Source: Streptantibioticus parmotrematis (lineage in GTDB: Bacteria > Actinomycetota > Actinomycetes > Streptomycetales > Streptomycetaceae). From it: DNA of 64,000 bases. Shown piece after piece: positions 1 to 8,495 of this stretch. A program made the translations under genes and the position numbers. Every line of letters starts with the position of its first letter. The stretch's first letter is position 1. Where the stretch lies: contig NZ_JAINVZ010000004.1 of NCBI RefSeq assembly GCF_019890615.1, positions 372,001 to 436,000 of the forward strand. The letters run 5' to 3'. Under the pieces are notes generated by a model that saw only the letters and a program-made list of their open reading frames with translations, was not told where the DNA came from and ran no database searches.

Positions 1-495
1 GCCGCCGAGCAGGTTGACGCCGGGCAGCGACCCGCCCTGGAGCGGGGAGCGGGGGGCGATCACCGCGGGACGGACCGGCGGCAGGGTCTCGTCCAGCTCC
101 TCCGCGAGCAGCTCCTCGGCCGCCACCCTGGGCAGCACCTGCGTCGCGCCCGCGCCCACGCCGCGCACCGCCGCCTGGAGCAGCTGGGTGGCCTCGGCGT
201 CGCCCGCCTCGGCCCGCCCCGACCACACGACGGGCGCGGCGCGGCGCCTGCGGGTACGGGCCTCGGCGGCGGAGCGCACGGAGGTCGGGATGACCGGCAT
301 GGGCGCGGTGTCGCCCGCGACCGCGCCGAACCGCGGCGGTGGCGCGCTCGCGCCTAGCCTCACCCGGAAACTCGCGTGGTTGACGATCACCTGGGCTGGG
401 TCGCTCGGGACGCGCACCGTGTTGAGCACGTCCTCGTCGAACCCTGGCGACCGTCCCCCCGAAGGGGAGCGGGGTGTTCTGGTGTCCACACTCAT
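1..495 (-). CDS. N-terminal part of probable DoxX-family membrane protein (cut by window edge)
   Basis: The reverse-strand frame opens with ATG at 495 and stays open to the window edge, so only the first 165 codons are present. The start reads MSVDTRTPRSPSGG, followed by the tract VRVPSDPAQVIVNHASFRV and a long Pro/Arg/Ala-rich cytoplasmic segment without membrane spans. I recognise this as the N-terminus of the Streptomyces DoxX-type protein that sits next to rlmB and cysS; its membrane part would lie outside the window. The 292 bases between its start and the rlmB stop hold no gene. The family assignment rests on the N-terminus and position only. Confidence 0.6.
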   Translation of the reverse strand, partial: MSVDTRTPRSPSGGRSPGFDEDVLNTVRVPSDPAQVIVNHASFRVRLGASAPPPRFGAVAGDTAPMPVIPTSVRSAAEARTRRRRAAPVVWSGRAEAGDAEATQLLQAAVRGVGAGATQVLPRVAAEELLAEELDETLPPVRPAVIAPRSPLQGGSLPGVNLLGG

Positions 496-787
496 CTAAC
501 CGAGTGACGCCCGGATAGGACACTGCCTGACGCGCGCCGGAATGTCCGAGACCCGTCAAGATCACCGAACGCGGGTCCGAAGGTCACCGGAACGAGTGAG
601 GGGCGAGGAGTTTGGGACGAACGGTGCCCAGAGCGAAGGGTGACGTGCGGGGCGTCCGGTACGCGCTACGCGCGCCCCCGGGCGCGCTCCCCGTGCTTCC
701 AGCGCCGCCGCGCACGCCAGAGGGCGCCCTCCGCTCCACGCAACGCGCCCAGGCCCGACCGCCTGACACCTCCGACCGCCAGAACCC

Positions 788-1762
788 TCAGGCTCGGCCG
801 CGCTGTGTCCTCCTGCGGGCCGCCTCGTACAGGACGACGCCCGCCGCCACGCCCGCGTTCAGGGACTCCGCCGCGCCGCCGGGCATCGGGATGCGCACGC
901 GCAGGTCGCACGTCTCGCCGACCAGCCGCGACAGGCCCTTGCCCTCGCTGCCGACCACGATCACGACCGGACCGTCCAGCACCTCCAGGTCGGTCAGCTC
1001 GACGTCGCCGTCCGCGGCCAGGCCGACGACCGTCAGGCCCGCCTTCTGGTAGCCCTCCAGCGTCCGCGTCAGGTTGGTCGCCCGGGACACCGGGATGCGG
1101 GCCGCTGTGCCCGCGGAGGTCTTCCACGCGCCGGCCGTCATGCCCGCCGCGCGGCGCTCCGGCACGACCACGCCGTGGCCGCCGAACGCCGCCACCGAAC
1201 GGACGACCGCGCCGAGGTTGCGCGGGTCGGTCACGCCGTCCAGCGCGACGATCAGCGGGTCCTCGCCCTGGTCGGCGGCCTGAGCCGTCAGGTCCTCGGG
1301 GTGCGCGTACTCGTACGGCGGGATCTGGAGCGCCAGGCCCTGGTGGTTGATCCCGTTGGTCATCCGGTCCAGCTCGGGGCGCGGCGCCTCCATCAGCGGG
1401 ATGCCGCGCTCGGTGGCGAGCTTGATCGCCTCGCGCACCCGCTCGTCGTTGTCGACGAACTGCTGCACGTACAGCGCCGTGCTGGGGATGTCCGCGCGCA
1501 GCGCCTCGACGACCGGGTTGCGGCCGACGACCAGCTCGGAGGAGGACTTGCCGCCGCGACCGCCCGCCGCCCGGCGCTGGGAGACCGCCGAGCGCTTCGC
1601 CTTGGCCTGCGCGGCGCGCTGCTTGGCGTGCCCCTTGCGCATCTCGGCGGGCGGGGTCGGGCCCTTGCCCTCCAGCGCGCGACGACGCTGGCCACCGCTG
1701 CCGACCGTGGGGCCCTTCTTGGACGTGGTACGGCGGTTACGCCGCTGGCTGTTCCCGGCCAT
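788..1762 (-). CDS. rlmB: 23S rRNA 2'-O-ribose methyltransferase RlmB (TrmH/SpoU family)
   Basis: This 324-residue protein methylates a ribose in 23S rRNA using SAM. Residues 1-75 are a Lys/Arg-rich tail that actinobacterial RlmB proteins carry. The substrate-binding segment follows (NPVVEAL at 82-88), then the SPOUT knot motifs [28 protein letters not shown] and the C-terminal [16 protein letters not shown]. The ATG at 1762 was chosen because [11 protein letters not shown] is the usual start of the family; the frame stays open upstream without homology. It lies downstream of cysS on the same strand, as in other Streptomyces. Confidence 0.9.
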   Translation of the reverse strand: MAGNSQRRNRRTTSKKGPTVGSGGQRRRALEGKGPTPPAEMRKGHAKQRAAQAKAKRSAVSQRRAAGGRGGKSSSELVVGRNPVVEALRADIPSTALYVQQFVDNDERVREAIKLATERGIPLMEAPRPELDRMTNGINHQGLALQIPPYEYAHPEDLTAQAADQGEDPLIVALDGVTDPRNLGAVVRSVAAFGGHGVVVPERRAAGMTAGAWKTSAGTAARIPVSRATNLTRTLEGYQKAGLTVVGLAADGDVELTDLEVLDGPVVIVVGSEGKGLSRLVGETCDLRVRIPMPGGAAESLNAGVAAGVVLYEAARRRTQRGRA

Positions 1763-1925
1763 CAGGGCACCTTCACTTCTTCTTCGGGCTCGACGGCCGC
1801 CGTGCGCGTCAAGCGTACGGACGACCGTGCAGACATACAGACGTACATGAGTATGAGCCGTACGGAAGCATCCTCGCTTCCGCACGGTCCCCCCTGACCG
1901 TCCCGGCGGGCCGGGGACGGTCCGC

Positions 1926-3320
1926 TCAGCGGGTGCCGAGCGACCAGCGCGGTCCGCTGGGCGTGTCCTCGATCTCCAGGCCGGAGTGCTGCAACTGGTC
2001 ACGGATGGCGTCGGCGGTCGCGTAGTCCTTGCGGGTACGGGCCGCCTCCCGCTGCTCCAGCACCAGCCGGACCAGCGAGTCGACCACGCCGTGCAGGTCG
2101 TCGCCGCGCTCGGCCGAGGCCCACTGCGGGTCCAGCGGATCGAGGCCCAGCACTCCGAGCATCGCACGGACCTCGGCCAGCCGGGCCACCGCCGACTCCT
2201 TGTCGTCCGCGGTCAGCGCCGAGTTGCCCTGGCGCACGGTCGTGTGGACGATCGCCAGCGCCTGCGGGACACCGAGATCCTCGTCCATCGCCTCGGCGAA
2301 CGCGGGCGGCACCTGGGCGGCCGGTTCGACCACGCCGCACTTCTCCACGACGCGCTGCACGAAGCCCTCGATGCGGGCGAACGCCGACTCGGCCTCGCGC
2401 AGTGCCTCCTCGCTGTACTCGATCGTCGAGCGGTAGTGCGGGGAGCCCAGGTAGTAGCGCAGCACGATGGGGCGCCAGCGCTTGACCATCTCGGCGACGA
2501 GCACCGAGTTGCCGAGCGACTTGCTCATCTTCTCGCCGCTCATGGTCACCCAGGCGTTGTGCACCCAGTAGCGGGCGAACTCGTCGCCGAAGCCCCTGGC
2601 CTGGGCGATCTCGTTCTCGTGGTGCGGGAAGATCAGGTCGATGCCGCCGCCGTGGATGTCGAAGGCGGAACCCAGGTACTTGTGGGCCATCGCCGAGCAC
2701 TCCAGGTGCCAGCCGGGGCGGCCGCGTCCCCACGGCGTCTCCCAGCTGGGCTCGCCGGGCCGGGCCGCCTTCCACAGCGCGAAGTCGCGCGGGTCGCGCT
2801 TGCCGGTCTCGCCCTCGCCCTCGGGCTGCCGCAGGTTGTCCAGCTCCTGGTTGGACAGCGCGAGGTAGCCGGGCTGCGAGCGCACGTCGAAGTAGACGTT
2901 GCCGTCCGACGCGTAGGCGTGACCGCGCTCGATCAGGACGCGCATCATCTCGATCATCTCGGGCACGTGGCCGGTGGCGCGCGGCTCGTAGGTGGGGCGC
3001 AGGCAGCCGAGCGCGTCGTAACCCTCGTTGAAGGCCCGCTCGTTCTCGTAGCCGATCGCCCACCAGGGACGGCCCTGTTCTGCGGCCTTGGCGATGATCT
3101 TGTCGTCGATGTCGGTGACGTTGCGGATGAACGTCACCTGGTGGCCGCGGTAGGTGAACCACCGCTGCATGATGTCGAAGTTGAGGTACGAGCGGATGTG
3201 CCCGATGTGCGGAGCCGCCTGCACGGTGGCGCCACACAGGTAGATCGAGACGCTGCCCGGCACGAGCGGGGTGAAGTCGCGGACCTGACGTGCGCTGGTG
3301 TCGTACAGGCGAATAGTCAC
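1926..3320 (-). CDS. cysS: Cysteinyl-tRNA synthetase
   Basis: The enzyme charges tRNA-Cys with cysteine; the translation is 464 residues, the normal length. Class I signatures are intact: HIGH at 38-41, KMSKS in the segment [10 protein letters not shown], zinc ligands C29, the Cys in WHLECSAMA and the HH of FPHHENEIA. The GTG start at 3320 gives [13 protein letters not shown], which matches the family N-terminus; the longer frame upstream (to 3380) lacks homology. It is followed by rlmB, and the two probably form one transcription unit. Confidence 0.95.
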   Translation of the reverse strand: MTIRLYDTSARQVRDFTPLVPGSVSIYLCGATVQAAPHIGHIRSYLNFDIMQRWFTYRGHQVTFIRNVTDIDDKIIAKAAEQGRPWWAIGYENERAFNEGYDALGCLRPTYEPRATGHVPEMIEMMRVLIERGHAYASDGNVYFDVRSQPGYLALSNQELDNLRQPEGEGETGKRDPRDFALWKAARPGEPSWETPWGRGRPGWHLECSAMAHKYLGSAFDIHGGGIDLIFPHHENEIAQARGFGDEFARYWVHNAWVTMSGEKMSKSLGNSVLVAEMVKRWRPIVLRYYLGSPHYRSTIEYSEEALREAESAFARIEGFVQRVVEKCGVVEPAAQVPPAFAEAMDEDLGVPQALAIVHTTVRQGNSALTADDKESAVARLAEVRAMLGVLGLDPLDPQWASAERGDDLHGVVDSLVRLVLEQREAARTRKDYATADAIRDQLQHSGLEIEDTPSGPRWSLGTR

Positions 3321-3501
3321 GCCCACCAGGGTAGTGGGCGCGGCGGTGTGCCCAGGGCCCGAAGCGGGGACTGGACACACAAATGTGACGGTAACCGAAG
3401 TGATTTTCGGCGTACGGGGTGCCCGCGTGATCCGAACGGGCCGCCGGGGTGCGGCCGGGCGGGCTCGCCGCCCGGGCCGCGGACCCCGGGGCGCCGGAGC
3501 G

Positions 3502-3906
3502 TCAGACCCTGCCGACCACCTTGCGCGCGGTCACCCGCACGACCACCCGCTCCGCGTCCTGCCCGGACGCCGGGTTGAAGTCCGCGTAGTCCTTTCCGGT
3601 GTACTTGCGCGACAGCTCGTTGATCAGCTCCTGGCCGCCCTCGGTGGTGAGCGTCGCCTCGCCGCGGATCTCGGCGTACGTGTACGGCGCGTCGAAGGGC
3701 TGCACGAGCACGGTGACGCGCGGGTCGCGGCGGAGGTTCTTCTCCTTGCGGCGGCCGACCGTGGTCGAGATCAGCACGTCGTCGCCGTCCCGCTTCGCCC
3801 AGACCGGGGACAGCTGCGGGCTGCCGTCGGGCTGGATGGTGGCGATGGTGACGAAGACCGGGGTGTCGAGGAGCTTCTTCAGGTCGTCGGAGAGTGCGGC
3901 GGTCAT
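3502..3906 (-). CDS. PPOX-class F420-dependent oxidoreductase
   Basis: This is a 134-residue single-domain split-barrel flavin/F420-binding protein. The family pattern is visible: LDTPVFVTIATIQPDGSPQLSPVWAKRDGDDVLIST, then GRRKEKNLRRDPRVTVLVQ and the later GEATLT. Such proteins use reduced F420 or FMN for redox reactions on unknown substrates, or simply bind the cofactor. It sits alone between ispDF and cysS on the same strand, with 57 bases to ispDF. The physiological substrate cannot be read from the sequence. Confidence 0.85.
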   Translation of the reverse strand: MTAALSDDLKKLLDTPVFVTIATIQPDGSPQLSPVWAKRDGDDVLISTTVGRRKEKNLRRDPRVTVLVQPFDAPYTYAEIRGEATLTTEGGQELINELSRKYTGKDYADFNPASGQDAERVVVRVTARKVVGRV

Positions 3907-3963
3907 GGCATGCCCTTCGGGACGCTCAGAGAACGGTTCCTGGGATCCGTACCCAACGTCCCG

Positions 3964-5298
3964 TCAGGAACCCTTGTTCCCCAGGGGAATCACCAGTGCG
4001 GTGGCAATCGCCGCGAGACCTTCCGCCCGGCCGGTGAAGCCGAGGCCGTCGGTGGTCGCGCCGGAGACCGACACCCGGGCGCCGACCGCCTCCGACAGCA
4101 CCTTCTGCGCCTCGTCGCGGCGCCTGCCGATCCGCGGCCGTACGCCGACCACCTGGACGGCGACGTTCCCGATCGCGAAGCCCGCCTCGCGCACGATGCG
4201 CGCGGCCTCGGTCAGCAGCGTCACCCCGGAGGCACCGGCCCACTCCGGGCGCCCGGTGCCGAAGTGCGCGCCGAGGTCGCCGAGTCCGGCGGCGGAGAAC
4301 AGCGCGTTGCAGGCGGCGTGCGCCACCACGTCGGCGTCGGAGTGCCCGGCGAGGCCGACCTCCTCGTCCTCCCAGAGCAGCCCGCCCACCCACATCGGCC
4401 GGCCCGCCTCGAAGGCGTGGATGTCGGTCCCGATCCCGACCTGCGGAAGCGGGAACGGGAACGGCACGGCGGAGGCGGGGACGGAGGAGCCGGAGGCGGT
4501 CGGGCCCCCGGAGGCGGTCGGGCCCCCGGAGGCGGTCGGGTCAGAAGACATCGGCGGCCCTCCGGCGGCGAGCACGGCCTCGGCGAGCACGAGGTCCAGC
4601 GGGCGGGTGACCTTGAACGCCTCCTCGTGGCCGGGGACCACGACGACCGGGACGCCGATCCGCTCGGCCATCCCCGCGCAGTCGGTCACCGCGTCGGTGA
4701 CCTTCTCGTGCGCCTCGGTCAGCACGTCGCGGCGGAAGCCCTGCGGCGTCTGCACCGCGCGCAGCCGGGCGCGTTCCGGCGTGCCGACGACCGGTTCGGG
4801 CGCGTCGGGGCCCGGCGCCGGGTCGACCTCCTTGACGGTGTCCGCGAGCGGCACCGCGGGGACGACCGCGGGGGCGCCGCCGCGTACGGCGGCGACGACC
4901 GCCTCGACGGTCTCGACCGGGACCAGCGGGCGGGCCGCGTCGTGCACGAGGACGATCCCGGTGTCGTCGGGGAGGGCGGCCAGGCCCAGGCGGACCGACT
5001 CCTGGCGGGTGTCGCCGCCCGCGACGACCTTGATCTCCTTGGACTCCGGGAGGCCGTTGCCGTCCAGCAGCGCGCGGACCTCGGCGACCCCGTCGGCCGG
5101 GGCGACCACCACGACCAGGGCGACCGCGCGGGCCCGCAGCATCGCCCGGACCGCGTGCACCAGGATCGGCACCCCGCCCAGCGCGCGCAGCGCCTTGGGA
5201 GCGCCGGGGCCGAGCCGGACGCCGCGGCCGGCGGCCGGGATGACGGCGGCGACGGTTCCGCGCGAGGCGGCGTTCTCGTAGGGGGGCGGAGTACTCAG
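3964..5298 (-). CDS. ispDF: Bifunctional IspD-IspF fusion (MEP isoprenoid pathway)
   Basis: One uninterrupted frame encodes both the cytidylyltransferase IspD (residues about 15-245) and MECDP synthase IspF (287-444). IspD shows the CTP-binding start [20 protein letters not shown] and the segment HDAARPLV. IspF shows the metal ligands in GTDIHAF and GHSDADV, plus [10 protein letters not shown] near the end. The first ATG/GTG in frame (5172) would delete the CTP-binding loop. No ATG or GTG lies between the upstream stop near 5400 and that loop, so I propose the CTG at 5298, preceded by AAGGA 7 bases away. Separate ispD and ispF genes are commoner in Streptomyces. The two enzymes catalyse nonconsecutive steps of the pathway. 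Confidence 0.85.
   Translation of the reverse strand: MSTPPPYENAASRGTVAAVIPAAGRGVRLGPGAPKALRALGGVPILVHAVRAMLRARAVALVVVVAPADGVAEVRALLDGNGLPESKEIKVVAGGDTRQESVRLGLAALPDDTGIVLVHDAARPLVPVETVEAVVAAVRGGAPAVVPAVPLADTVKEVDPAPGPDAPEPVVGTPERARLRAVQTPQGFRRDVLTEAHEKVTDAVTDCAGMAERIGVPVVVVPGHEEAFKVTRPLDLVLAEAVLAAGGPPMSSDPTASGGPTASGGPTASGSSVPASAVPFPFPLPQVGIGTDIHAFEAGRPMWVGGLLWEDEEVGLAGHSDADVVAHAACNALFSAAGLGDLGAHFGTGRPEWAGASGVTLLTEAARIVREAGFAIGNVAVQVVGVRPRIGRRRDEAQKVLSEAVGARVSVSGATTDGLGFTGRAEGLAAIATALVIPLGNKGS
4491..4544 (-). repeat. Three 18-bp direct repeats coding the IspD-IspF linker
   Basis: Three adjacent 18-bp units starting cggaggcggtcgggcccc encode TASGGP repeated in the linker between the IspD and IspF domains. 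The first two units are identical and the third differs only at its end. The unit is a multiple of three, so copy number can change without breaking the fusion. Confidence 0.85.
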
Positions 5299-5646
5299 GT
5301 TTGTGTCCTTGGCCGGAATGGGTATCGCCTCAACGTGGCCGGTGCGCCCCTTCGCAGGCCCCTTCCGTGAAGCCGGTTCGGGGACGCGCCAGACACGTCA
5401 CGTGGGGAATACCGTGCCATACAAACATGCCGCAGCACCCGGACCGTACCGGGCACCGCGGCGATGTTGTGTCAGGACCGGCGTCATGGCGCCTGACGTC
5501 GGTGAGAAGACCTCAGCGCCCTGCGACGCCTGCGTCGGCGGGACACCACGAGGCGCGTCGTGAAGGGGCATGCGCCCGCGTCACCCCGCGACCACGTTCG
5601 TCCATCCTGGAACTCAAGGACGCGAGCGCGACCGTGAGCACCCGGC
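5299..5646. other. Intergenic region carD-ispDF, no gene seen
   Basis: About 350 bases separate the end of carD from the proposed ispDF start. I see no coding frame with Streptomyces-type codon bias and no obvious hairpin terminator. The ispDF promoter is presumably here, together with the AAGGA ribosome site at its right-hand side. Confidence 0.5.
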
Positions 5647-6129
5647 TCAGGACGCGAGCACCTCGTCGAGGAGCGCCTCGGCCTTGTCCTCGTTGGTGTT
5701 CTCGGCGAGTGCGAGTTCGCTGACCAGGATCTGCCGGGCCTTGGCGAGCATCCGCTTCTCACCGGCCGACAGCCCGCGCTCCCGCTCACGACGCCACAGG
5801 TCACGCACGACCTCGGCGACCTTGATGACGTCACCGGAGGCCAGCTTCTCCAGATTCGCCTTGTAGCGACGGGACCAGTTCGTCGGCTCCTCGGTGTACG
5901 GCGCGCGCAGCACCTCGAAGACCCGGTCCAGCCCGTCCTGACCGACCACGTCGCGTACGCCTACGAACTCCGCATTGTCCGCGGGTACGCGCACCGTCAA
6001 GTCGCCCTGAGCGACCTTGAGCACCAAGTAGGTCTTGTCCACGCCTTTGATCTGGCGAGTTTCGATGGCCTCGATCAGCGCGGCCCCGTGATGGGGATAG
6101 ACCACGGTGTCGCCAACCTTGAACGTCAT
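5647..6129 (-). CDS. carD: CarD family RNA polymerase-binding transcription factor
   Basis: CarD binds the RNA polymerase beta subunit and stabilises open complexes, notably at rRNA promoters. The 160-residue sequence starts [20 protein letters not shown], the Tudor-like RNAP-interaction domain (about 1-65). It continues with the DNA-binding helical part, which holds the conserved [11 protein letters not shown] whose Trp wedges into the promoter bubble. Length and both domains are typical. It stands alone, upstream of ispDF on the same strand, as in other actinobacteria. Confidence 0.95.
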   Translation of the reverse strand: MTFKVGDTVVYPHHGAALIEAIETRQIKGVDKTYLVLKVAQGDLTVRVPADNAEFVGVRDVVGQDGLDRVFEVLRAPYTEEPTNWSRRYKANLEKLASGDVIKVAEVVRDLWRRERERGLSAGEKRMLAKARQILVSELALAENTNEDKAEALLDEVLAS

Positions 6130-6951
6130 GTGACAGGTACCCCTTCCGTGGCTATCCAGGGTAACACGGGAACGGCGTCATCTGAATGGCGTTTTCGCAG
6201 GTCAGGGCATATCTCGGGGCTTGACAAGAGCGGCTGGATCGTGCTGGAGGCGCCGCCCGGGAGGAGGTATCCGCAGGTCGGAGCGGCTGTGCGGGCGCAG
6301 CGAAACGCGCACGTTACACGACCGACGGGTCGGAGAGAAGGGTGTTTCATCCTGATTTGTCGACCCCCTCGGAGTGGGCTTCCGCTACTCCGTTCGGAGA
6401 TCTGACGGCTGGTCACGGGTGAGATCGGGCCGTTCCGCCGCGACTTCGCCTCCGGGCGGCGCGGAGCGCGCACGAAAACCCGAATTCCCACCCGTGAGCG
6501 TGATCATCATTTGGACAGTTTCCGATTATCCGCACGGAGCCCATGGGACATCCCCAGGACATCCACGTGGACCGGGAAATCGATCTTCGGAAGCACGGCA
6601 TATTCACGGCACGTTTGATCGGTGCCGGGAACGAATGAGCGCGGGGGTGGTGGCCCGGGGCGGGTGACAGTAGCGGCTCACGCGGGGGCGGACGCGGGGC
6701 GGGACTCGCGCGGGCGCCGGCTGCCTGCGAGGGGTACGGCTCGCGCGGGCGCGGGCCGCGGGCGCGCGGCGCACGGAGGACGGACCCGGCACGTGACGCG
6801 CGACCGTACAAGAGGGGGCGCGACGCGCGAAGGGGTGGCCGGGTGCGGTGCGCGTTCGGCGGCTCGGTAACCTAAGCGCGCTGGAAGATCCCTTAGTGCG
6901 GCTTTACATCAGCCGCACCACGTCCAAGTCGTCCAAGGAGATGCCGCCGCC
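6130..6951. other. Long intergenic region between divergent carD and lipoprotein gene
   Basis: About 820 bases hold no frame that I can support as a gene; the open frames here are low-complexity Arg/Ala/Pro strings. A TTGACA hexamer occurs at 6221-6226, but I cannot pair it with a good -10. The stretch near 6490-6620 is less GC-rich than the surroundings. It must contain the promoters of both flanking genes. Confidence 0.5.
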
Positions 6952-7617
6952 GTGAGCCTCCCCCTTCCTTCGGCCGGGGGCACCCGCGCCCTTCGACGCG
7001 CCACCCTCGCCGCCGTTCTCGTCGCCTCGGTCGCCCCGTTCGCCGCCGCCTGCGGTGCGGGCAGCACCGCGCAGACGCAGGAGGTCAAGCCGGACTCCGT
7101 CGCCACCACCGTCGGCGACATCGAGATCCAGAACGCCTACATCCTGACCGAGCCGCAGGGCTCGGGGGCGGCCGCGGTCAGCGCCCGCGTCTTCAACAAC
7201 AGCACCCAGGCGCAGCAGCTGACGTCCATCACGGTCGAGGGCGCCGCCCAGCCGGTGAAGCTGGCCGGCCCGAACGGTTCGTCCGGCCCAGTCACCGTCC
7301 CGGCCGGCGGTTCGATCACCCTCGGCGGTCAGGGCAACCCGTCCGCGATGCTGGCCTCCGACACCGGCGTGGTCGACGGCAACTTCCAGACCACGGTCTT
7401 CAGCTTCAGCCGCTCCGGCCAGGTCACCGTCACCCCCGGTGTGGTCCCCGCGGACCACTACTTCAGCGGTTACGGCCCGACCGCCCCGGCGAGCGCACCG
7501 GCGGCGAGCGGCCGTCCCTCCGCGCACCCGTCCGGCTCGGCGGGCGCCCCGGCGTCCGGCGCCCCGCACACCTCCACCTCGCCCTCCGGCAAGCCGAGCA
7601 CGTCGACCAAGCCGTAA
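6952..7617 (+). CDS. Secreted lipoprotein, conserved in Streptomyces beside phoRP
   Basis: The 221-residue product has a Sec signal peptide ending in a lipobox (FAAACG, Cys near residue 34), so it should be lipid-anchored outside the membrane. The mature part is a beta-rich domain (VGDIEIQNAYILTEPQGSGAAAVSARVFNNSTQAQQLTSI). It resembles the periplasmic copper-chaperone/DUF461 type fold but lacks a clear Met/His metal motif. The last 50 residues are a Ser/Pro/Ala/Thr-rich tail. GTG at 6952 is used because AAGGAG lies 11 bases upstream and the nearer ATG at 6941 runs into a stop. It is convergent with phoP. Function unknown. Confidence 0.8.
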   Translation: MSLPLPSAGGTRALRRATLAAVLVASVAPFAAACGAGSTAQTQEVKPDSVATTVGDIEIQNAYILTEPQGSGAAAVSARVFNNSTQAQQLTSITVEGAAQPVKLAGPNGSSGPVTVPAGGSITLGGQGNPSAMLASDTGVVDGNFQTTVFSFSRSGQVTVTPGVVPADHYFSGYGPTAPASAPAASGRPSAHPSGSAGAPASGAPHTSTSPSGKPSTSTKP

Positions 7618-7650
7618 GGCGTGAGGCCGTAAGGCGTGAGGCCGTAAGGC
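7611..7650. repeat. 15-bp tandem repeat over the lipoprotein stop codon
   Basis: The unit gccgtaaggcgtgag is present 2.7 times. The first unit contains the TAA stop of the lipoprotein gene, and the later units repeat TAA and TGA triplets downstream. Confidence 0.9.
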
Positions 7651-7683
7651 TCGGCTGCGGGCCCTGAGAGCCCGCGCACGCGA

Positions 7684-7713
7684 AGGGGCGCCCGGATCGA
7701 TCCGGGCGCCCCT
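7684..7713. terminator. Bidirectional terminator hairpin between lipoprotein and phoP
   Basis: A perfect 30-bp palindrome has 15-bp arms beginning aggggcgcccggatc and no spacer. It lies between the convergent 3' ends of the lipoprotein gene and phoP, the usual place for a two-way terminator in Streptomyces. There is no T-tract, as is common in this genus. Confidence 0.75.
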
Positions 7714-7814
7714 CACGCGTTCCTGCGGCCGTGTGCGGCCGTGTGCGGCCTCGCCTGCCCGCGCGGCGCGGGCCAGCGGCCGTGTGCGGCCTCGTACGGC
7801 CGACCGGGTACGGC

Positions 7815-8495
7815 TTACGGCTCGAACTTGTAGCCGAGACCGCGCACCGTCACCAGGTAGCGCGGCGCGCCCGGGTCCGGCTCGATCTTGGCGCGCAGCC
7901 GCTTGACGTGCACGTCCAGCGTCTTGGTGTCGCCGACGTAGTCCGCACCCCACACACGGTCGATCAGCTGCATGCGGGTCAGCACGCGGCCCGCGTTGCG
8001 CAGCAGCATCTCCAGCAGGTCGAACTCCTTGAGCGGCAGGTCGACCTTGCCGCCGGAGACCGTCACCAGGTGGCGGTCCACGTCCATGCGGACCGGCCCG
8101 GCCTCCAGCGCGGACGGCACTGTCTCCTCCGGCTCGCCCCTGCGGCGCAGCACGGCGCGGATGCGGGCCACCAGCTCACGCGAGGAGAACGGCTTCGTCA
8201 CGTAGTCGTCGGCCCCTATCTCCAGGCCGACGACCTTGTCGATCTCGCTGTCCTTGGCGGTCACCATGATCACCGGGACGTTGGACTTGTTGCGCAGCTG
8301 CCGGCAGACCTCGGTGCCGGGCAGGCCCGGCAGCATCAGGTCGAGGAGGATCAGGTCGGCGCCGTTGCGCTCGAACTCCTCCAGCCCGTCGGGCCCGGTG
8401 GCCGCCACGGCGACCTCGAAGCCCTCCTTGCGGAGCATGTACGACAGTGCGTCGCTGAAAGATTCCTCGTCCTCGACAACGAGCACTCGGGTCAC
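7815..8495 (-). CDS. phoP: Phosphate response regulator PhoP (OmpR family)
   Basis: This 226-residue OmpR-type regulator governs phosphate starvation genes and, in Streptomyces, also antibiotic production. The receiver domain (about 1-120) has the acidic VVEDEES, the phosphoacceptor Asp in LILLDLMLPG and the Lys in DYVTKPFSS. The winged-helix domain (about 130-226) includes RVWGADYVGDTKTLDVHVKRLRAKIE, nearly identical to known Streptomyces PhoP. The GTG start at 8495 overlaps the phoR stop by four bases, so the genes are translationally coupled in the order phoR-phoP. Confidence 0.97.
   Translation of the reverse strand: MTRVLVVEDEESFSDALSYMLRKEGFEVAVAATGPDGLEEFERNGADLILLDLMLPGLPGTEVCRQLRNKSNVPVIMVTAKDSEIDKVVGLEIGADDYVTKPFSSRELVARIRAVLRRRGEPEETVPSALEAGPVRMDVDRHLVTVSGGKVDLPLKEFDLLEMLLRNAGRVLTRMQLIDRVWGADYVGDTKTLDVHVKRLRAKIEPDPGAPRYLVTVRGLGYKFEP

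Noticed and set aside
14-499. Forward-strand frame of 161 residues at the left edge
   Set aside because: It is the mirror of the DoxX-type gene start on the reverse strand; its Ser/Ala/Thr composition is typical of an antisense frame.
3986-5281. Long forward frames opposite ispDF and in other core genes (e.g. 11416-13299, 59830-62652)
   Set aside because: These are GC-skew antisense frames over well-supported genes; translations are low-complexity and carry no family motif.
6221-6249. TTGACA at 6221 as a vegetative promoter
   Set aside because: No acceptable -10 follows at 16-18 bases, and no gene lies immediately downstream on that strand.
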